Shown here one piece after another: positions 60,650-64,000 of a stretch of DNA of 64,000 nucleotides. The stretch lies in contig NZ_CP006880.1 of the NCBI RefSeq assembly GCF_000816845.1, positions 1,860,001-1,924,000 on the forward strand, written 5' to 3'. Made by a program: the position numbers and the translations under genes. Origin of the DNA: Rhizobium gallicum bv. gallicum R602sp. GTDB lineage: Bacteria > Pseudomonadota > Alphaproteobacteria > Rhizobiales > Rhizobiaceae. The notes beneath the pieces are model-generated. The model was given only the letters and a program-made list of their open reading frames with translations. It was not told where the DNA came from and searched no databases. Every line of letters starts with the position of its first letter. The stretch's first letter is position 1.

Positions 60650-61462
60650 TTACTCCCGATGGCCAGGTTCAGAAAACAGAAGATCGTGGATATCCCCCTC
60701 GAGTGCAGCTGCGGTCCCGTCCTCGTTCGAGGCTTTGTCGACATCCACGACTTCCGCTTTGACGCGCCCCGGGTGGGGTGACAGAAGCAGGATACGGTTG
60801 GAGATCTTGATCGCTTCGGCGATCGAATGGGTGACGAAGATGACGGTAAACTTCGTATCATCCCAAAGCTGAAGCAGTTCGTCCTGCATCTGGCGGCGCG
60901 TCAGCGCGTCGAGCGCCGCGAAAGGTTCATCCATCAGCAGGATGTCGGGTTGCATCGCCATGCCGCGCGCAATGGCGACACGCTGTTTCATGCCGCCAGA
61001 TAGGGTATGGGGAAAACTGTCGACGGCGCGCGTCAGCTTTACCTTGTCGATATAGGCGCGGGCGATTTCCTCCGCTTCCTTTGGCTGCAGCTTGCGCGCA
61101 ACCAGCAGCGGAAACATCACATTTTCCAGAACGGTCTTCCAGGGCATCAGCTGATCGAATTCCTGAAACACCATCATGCGGTCCGGACCCGGTTTCGTCA
61201 CCGTCCGGCCGTTGATGCGGATGGAACCGGCGACGGGCTTCATGTATCCGCCTACTGCCTTCAGCAACGTCGACTTACCGCAGCCCGATGGACCTAGAAG
61301 CACGAACCGGTCTGATTTGCGGACGTGGAAAGAGACCTGTTCGGTGGCGGTGACCAGCAGGTTGGGCGTCTTGTAGCGCAGCGTAACTTTCTCGACACTC
61401 AAGAGTGGTTCAGCTTGCGCAATAGCCTGATGCGCCGGTGAAGTTGCTACGGACTGGAACAT
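60650..61462 (-). CDS. ABC transporter ATPase (TauB/SsuB type)
   Basis: 270 residues from the ATG with GAGGACG nine bases upstream. Walker A LLGPSGCGKSTLLKAVGG, Q-loop MVFQEFDQLMPWKTVLEN, signature TLSGGMKQRVAIARGMAMQP, Walker B ILLMDEPFAALD, switch FVTHSIAEAIKISNRILLLS. It is the standard single-domain ATPase for nitrate/sulfonate-class importers, with a short C-terminal extension. Confidence 0.94.
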   Translation of the reverse strand: MFQSVATSPAHQAIAQAEPLLSVEKVTLRYKTPNLLVTATEQVSFHVRKSDRFVLLGPSGCGKSTLLKAVGGYMKPVAGSIRINGRTVTKPGPDRMMVFQEFDQLMPWKTVLENVMFPLLVARKLQPKEAEEIARAYIDKVKLTRAVDSFPHTLSGGMKQRVAIARGMAMQPDILLMDEPFAALDALTRRQMQDELLQLWDDTKFTVIFVTHSIAEAIKISNRILLLSPHPGRVKAEVVDVDKASNEDGTAAALEGDIHDLLFSEPGHRE

Positions 61463-61537
61463 TGACGACGTCCTCACGTGAAAAGGGGCGGGCATATCCG
61501 GCAGACAGCGGCCTGCCTTCTGCCGGATGAATGTTGA

Positions 61538-62542
61538 TCAGTTGCCGTTGAGGTCGGCGGATTCAGGCAAGTAATAGTCGGTCCATGCTTTTGGCTGCAT
61601 CTTCAGCGTCCCGATCTTGTTCAGATGCGTTGCGAACTTCATCGTGCCCTGCGGCTCGGTCCGATAGTCGTCGATGAAACCCGGCTCGTTCATGATCGCC
61701 ATCAGATCATCGATCGACGTTTTGTCACCGGTGATCGTCTTGTAAGCTTCGAGGGCGCCCTTTGGATCGTTCTTGATGTAGGCCACTGCTTGCTTGGTCG
61801 CCTCACGCACGGCCTTGATGATGACGGGATTGCTTTCAGCAAACGCGGTCGTCGTGAAGAACGTCGCCTGCGTGAGGGAACCTCCGATGATCTCGCGCGA
61901 GTCCGTGACGCGATGCACGCCCTTCTGTTTTAGCTCGATGTACTGGAAGGGCGGAGCTGAGAAATGGTTCTTGACTTCGTGATTGGGGTTGGCGATGGCC
62001 GCGACTGCATCCGGATGGCCAAGCTGCACGGTATTGCTGTCGAGCTTGCGAACCTGGTCTTCGCCATACTTTGCGGCGGCGACCATTTGCAGCAGAATCG
62101 CCTGTGTCGAGACGCCGACGGTCGGAACGGCGATCTTGTCGCTCGGACCGATATCATCGAGTGATTTGATCTTGGGATCATTGGAGACCAGGATGACCGG
62201 TTGCGCGGAGCTCGGAATGATGCCTTTTACGCGGCCCTTCGTGCGATCCCAAAGCAGAAGAAGATTACCCGACCCCGTGTTGACGATGTCGACATTGCCT
62301 GCGAGCAGTGCATCGGTCTGCGCTCCACCGCCGCTGAAGGTTCGCCATTCGATACCGAGGCCGTCCAGCCCCTCCTTCGCAGCCTGTTTCTCGATGAGCT
62401 TTTGCGTCTCCATGACGTGGCTCGCAAGATACAGGATCCCTGGCTGTCGTGTGATGGAGATCGCCGTCTTTTCCTGAGCCGAAGCCGGAAGCGTGGTTGC
62501 GAAAAAAGCTGCGATCGCGGCAGCACCCAAAAGTCTCAACAT
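61538..62542 (-). CDS. Periplasmic binding protein (NMT1/TauA-like)
   Basis: 334 residues, ATG with TGGGAGG upstream. MLRLLGAAAIAAFFATTLPA with SAQE is the signal peptide. The type II fold shows SITRQPGILYLASHVMETQK, GGGAQTDALLAGNVDIVNTG, ISLDDIGPSDKIAVPTVGVS-like text (KSLDDIGPSDKIAVPTVG) and DYYLPESADLN. Members bind sulfonates, nitrate, thiamine precursors or aromatic and organic acids. First gene of the operon; here a sugar acid or related hydroxy acid is the likely ligand. Confidence 0.92.
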   Translation of the reverse strand: MLRLLGAAAIAAFFATTLPASAQEKTAISITRQPGILYLASHVMETQKLIEKQAAKEGLDGLGIEWRTFSGGGAQTDALLAGNVDIVNTGSGNLLLLWDRTKGRVKGIIPSSAQPVILVSNDPKIKSLDDIGPSDKIAVPTVGVSTQAILLQMVAAAKYGEDQVRKLDSNTVQLGHPDAVAAIANPNHEVKNHFSAPPFQYIELKQKGVHRVTDSREIIGGSLTQATFFTTTAFAESNPVIIKAVREATKQAVAYIKNDPKGALEAYKTITGDKTSIDDLMAIMNEPGFIDDYRTEPQGTMKFATHLNKIGTLKMQPKAWTDYYLPESADLNGN

Positions 62543-62606
62543 CCTATCCTCCCACTGTAAATTCCAAACGTATGAAACGTGCCTCCCAGCACCGGCAGAG
62601 TGAAAC

Positions 62607-62645
62607 ACTAAAATATCAGTTGGTCAACTGTGTTAATATATTAGT
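62607..62645. promoter_or_regulatory. Extended palindrome between SBP and GntR genes, probable GntR operator
   Basis: CAGTTG-GT-CAACTG (62617-62630) lies inside outer arms ACTAA (62607-62611) and TTAGT (62641-62645). It is the only symmetrical element between the divergent operon and regulator. Confidence 0.6.
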
Positions 62646-62694
62646 TTGAGATGAAGCGTCTTACCGGCTATGATACGCGTCAAAGTGAGGTTTC

Positions 62695-63390
62695 ATGGAC
62701 GCTCTGAACGATGTTTCCCCGACAATTGCGCTCAAACGCACCTCGACCTCGCGCCAGCTCTACGACGTGCTGCGCGGGCGCATCATCTCGCTCGATCTGC
62801 CCCCGGGCATGCATCTGTCGCGCAGCGAGATCGCCTTGGCCTACGGTGTCAGCCAGACACCGGTGCGTGACGCTCTGCAAATGTTGGAGGGCGAAGGCCT
62901 CGTGGTGGTTTATCCGCAGTCCCGCACGGAGGTCACACGGATCGATTTGCGCCAGGCGCGCGAGACGCAGTTCCTGCGGCTCTCTCTTGAACTGGAAGTC
63001 ATTCGGTCTCTGACGGAAAACCAGCCCGAAGCCGTCATCAAACAATCCGATCGTCTGGTGGCCCGTCAAGAAACGGCGCTCAACGTGGATCACGACCTCG
63101 AACGCTTCGCGCTTCTCGATCGCCAGTTCCACCAAACCCTGTTCGAAGGTGCGGGCGTTGCCGACCTCTGGGTGCTGGTCCAGTCGCGATCCGGGCATAT
63201 TGATCGGCTTCGCAAGCTCAATTTGATGGATCCCGGCAAAGCCGGCACGATCTTGTGTTCGCACCGGGAAATAATGGACAATGTGCGAGGCGGAGACATC
63301 CCGCGGGCACAGGAAGCCGTACGCCGCCACCTTACAGGCACGCTTGCCACCGTCGACGCAATTCGCGAGGCACATAGTCACTTCTTTTGA
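62695..63390 (+). CDS. GntR-family regulator (FadR/FCD subfamily)
   Basis: 231 residues. Winged helix: STSRQLYDVLRGRIISLDLP, PGMHLSRSEIALAYGVSQTP, VRDALQMLEGEGLVVVYPQS. C-terminal FCD domain: FLRLSLELEVIRSLTENQ, LLDRQFHQTLFEGAGVADLW (His/Asp metal or ligand site) and SHREIMDNVRGGDIPRAQEA with VRRHL. FCD regulators usually respond to organic acids such as sugar acids or lactate. Divergent from the TauABC-dehydratase-aldolase operon and probably its repressor. Confidence 0.93.
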   Translation: MDALNDVSPTIALKRTSTSRQLYDVLRGRIISLDLPPGMHLSRSEIALAYGVSQTPVRDALQMLEGEGLVVVYPQSRTEVTRIDLRQARETQFLRLSLELEVIRSLTENQPEAVIKQSDRLVARQETALNVDHDLERFALLDRQFHQTLFEGAGVADLWVLVQSRSGHIDRLRKLNLMDPGKAGTILCSHREIMDNVRGGDIPRAQEAVRRHLTGTLATVDAIREAHSHFF

Positions 63391-63541
63391 GAGGTAGCGC
63401 TTAAGGGAGATGTTGTTCTGGGCCTTTTAGGGTCAGACCAACACAATCTCAGATTGCTCGATACCGAAAGATCAGTGCCGAACGACGCCTCCGGACTTCG
63501 CTGGAGAGAGCGAATGATCGCCGGGCTTCATATCGCAAACC

Positions 63542-64000
63542 TCAACAGAACACGTGCGCGGCGCCGGGGTCGAATTCAAGGTGAACCCGGTCTCCAGGGT
63601 TCAGGCCGGCGATTGCCTCGTGCCCGAATGGCAGTCGCACCGACAAGGCTTCACCGGCGGCCGTAGCCGTTGCCACATGGATATTATTGCCGAGGAAGGT
63701 GATGTCCTTGACTGTTGCACTGACACCGTTGCCGCCATCATGACGCGATAGCCGAATGCGTTCCGGCCTCAGCATGAGAGCCCCCTTCGCGTTGGAAACC
63801 GCCTTGCCATGGACCGGGATCCGGTCAAAAACTGCGCTGCCGCCCAGTGAGATCGTCGCCTTTCCATCTGCACATGACAGCAGATCGCAGGAAATGAAGT
63901 CGCTGTCGCCGATGAATTCAGCGACAAAACGCGTACGCGGGTTGGCATAGAGTTGCGGCCCAGTGCCAATTTGATCGATGATGCCCTTAGAGAATACCGC
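63542..64000 (-). CDS. ABC transporter ATPase (PotA/UgpC-type), C-terminal part, cut by window edge
   Basis: About 152 residues to the stop at 63542. GIIDQIGTGPQLYANPRTRF then VAEFIGDSDFISCDLL is the end of the ATPase domain with the usual P-x-T-x-F-VA-x-FIG. It is followed by the TOBE domain: SNAKGALMLRPERIRLS, VSATVKDITFLGNNIHV and AIAGLNPGDRVHLEFDPGAA. This is the spermidine/putrescine or iron(III)/sugar class. The rest of the gene and the operon lie to the right; whether it belongs with the GntR locus cannot be seen. Confidence 0.9.
   Translation of the reverse strand, partial: AVFSKGIIDQIGTGPQLYANPRTRFVAEFIGDSDFISCDLLSCADGKATISLGGSAVFDRIPVHGKAVSNAKGALMLRPERIRLSRHDGGNGVSATVKDITFLGNNIHVATATAAGEALSVRLPFGHEAIAGLNPGDRVHLEFDPGAAHVFC

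Noticed and set aside
1..64000. tRNA, rRNA, IS elements, integrase or attachment sites
   Set aside because: I looked for tRNA T-loop sequences, transposase motifs and long terminal inverted repeats and found none that I could support.

Overview
The window looks like an accessory replicon or accessory chromosomal region of a member of the Rhizobiaceae (Sinorhizobium/Ensifer, Rhizobium or Agrobacterium type). The grounds are: high-GC coding sequence; rhizobial small-protein families (DUF982, DUF736, DUF1488, DUF3072); an HWE-type histidine kinase; alphaproteobacterial promoter classes (a GAAC-N7-GAAC LexA box and four GGAAC-N16-CGTT EcfG/RpoE2-type promoters); and many solute-uptake operons. 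No tRNA, rRNA, replication origin, intact insertion sequence or CRISPR array was seen. At least eight decayed genes (AI-2E transporter, VOC protein, cytochrome c, outer-membrane protein, MarR regulator, triose-phosphate isomerase, AIG2-like protein, DUF736) show that the region is undergoing gene loss.

Positions 1-9,600 hold a left-edge AbrB antitoxin, small stress-type proteins, a SOS-box promoter driving two unknown genes, a HiPIP-like ferredoxin, an FAD oxidoreductase fused to a Rieske domain, a GreA/GreB-like factor, a candidate small RNA and a glycine-zipper lipoprotein. Positions 9,700-24,800 are divergent regulator/enzyme pairs: LysR with a SnoaL-like protein, TetR with a RidA protein across three identical-architecture palindromes, LysR with a Tat-exported SDR, plus a GST, two alpha/beta hydrolases, an acyltransferase and a secreted zinc-metallopeptidase-like protein.

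Positions 25,000-36,800 carry a GGDEF-EAL protein, xthA, a DEDDh exonuclease, a SRAP (YedK/HMCES-like) protein, a BON-domain protein, a cupin, and several small conserved and single-membrane-span proteins. Together with the EcfG promoters this reads as a stress and DNA-repair gene cluster.

Positions 36,880-49,800 hold an ABC exporter and then a complete sugar locus: a SorC-family regulator, FGGY kinase and split transketolase on the minus strand, diverging from a ribose-type ABC transporter, two SDR dehydrogenases and a nonsense-mutated triose-phosphate isomerase on the plus strand. Shared GTGAATAA-type operators lie in the intergenic regions. The logic is polyol or sugar uptake, oxidation to a ketose, phosphorylation, and transketolase cleavage, which resembles D-apiose/apulose catabolism. 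An FMN riboswitch with ribB follows.

Positions 49,900-64,000 contain small conserved proteins (including a paralogue of the one near position 900, with its leader), an HWE histidine kinase, a protein with two HARP-like repeats, a DoxX protein, and a second catabolic operon: TauABC-type transporter, IlvD/Edd dehydratase and RraA-type aldolase, divergent from a GntR regulator across a long palindrome. A PotA-type ATPase runs off the right edge.
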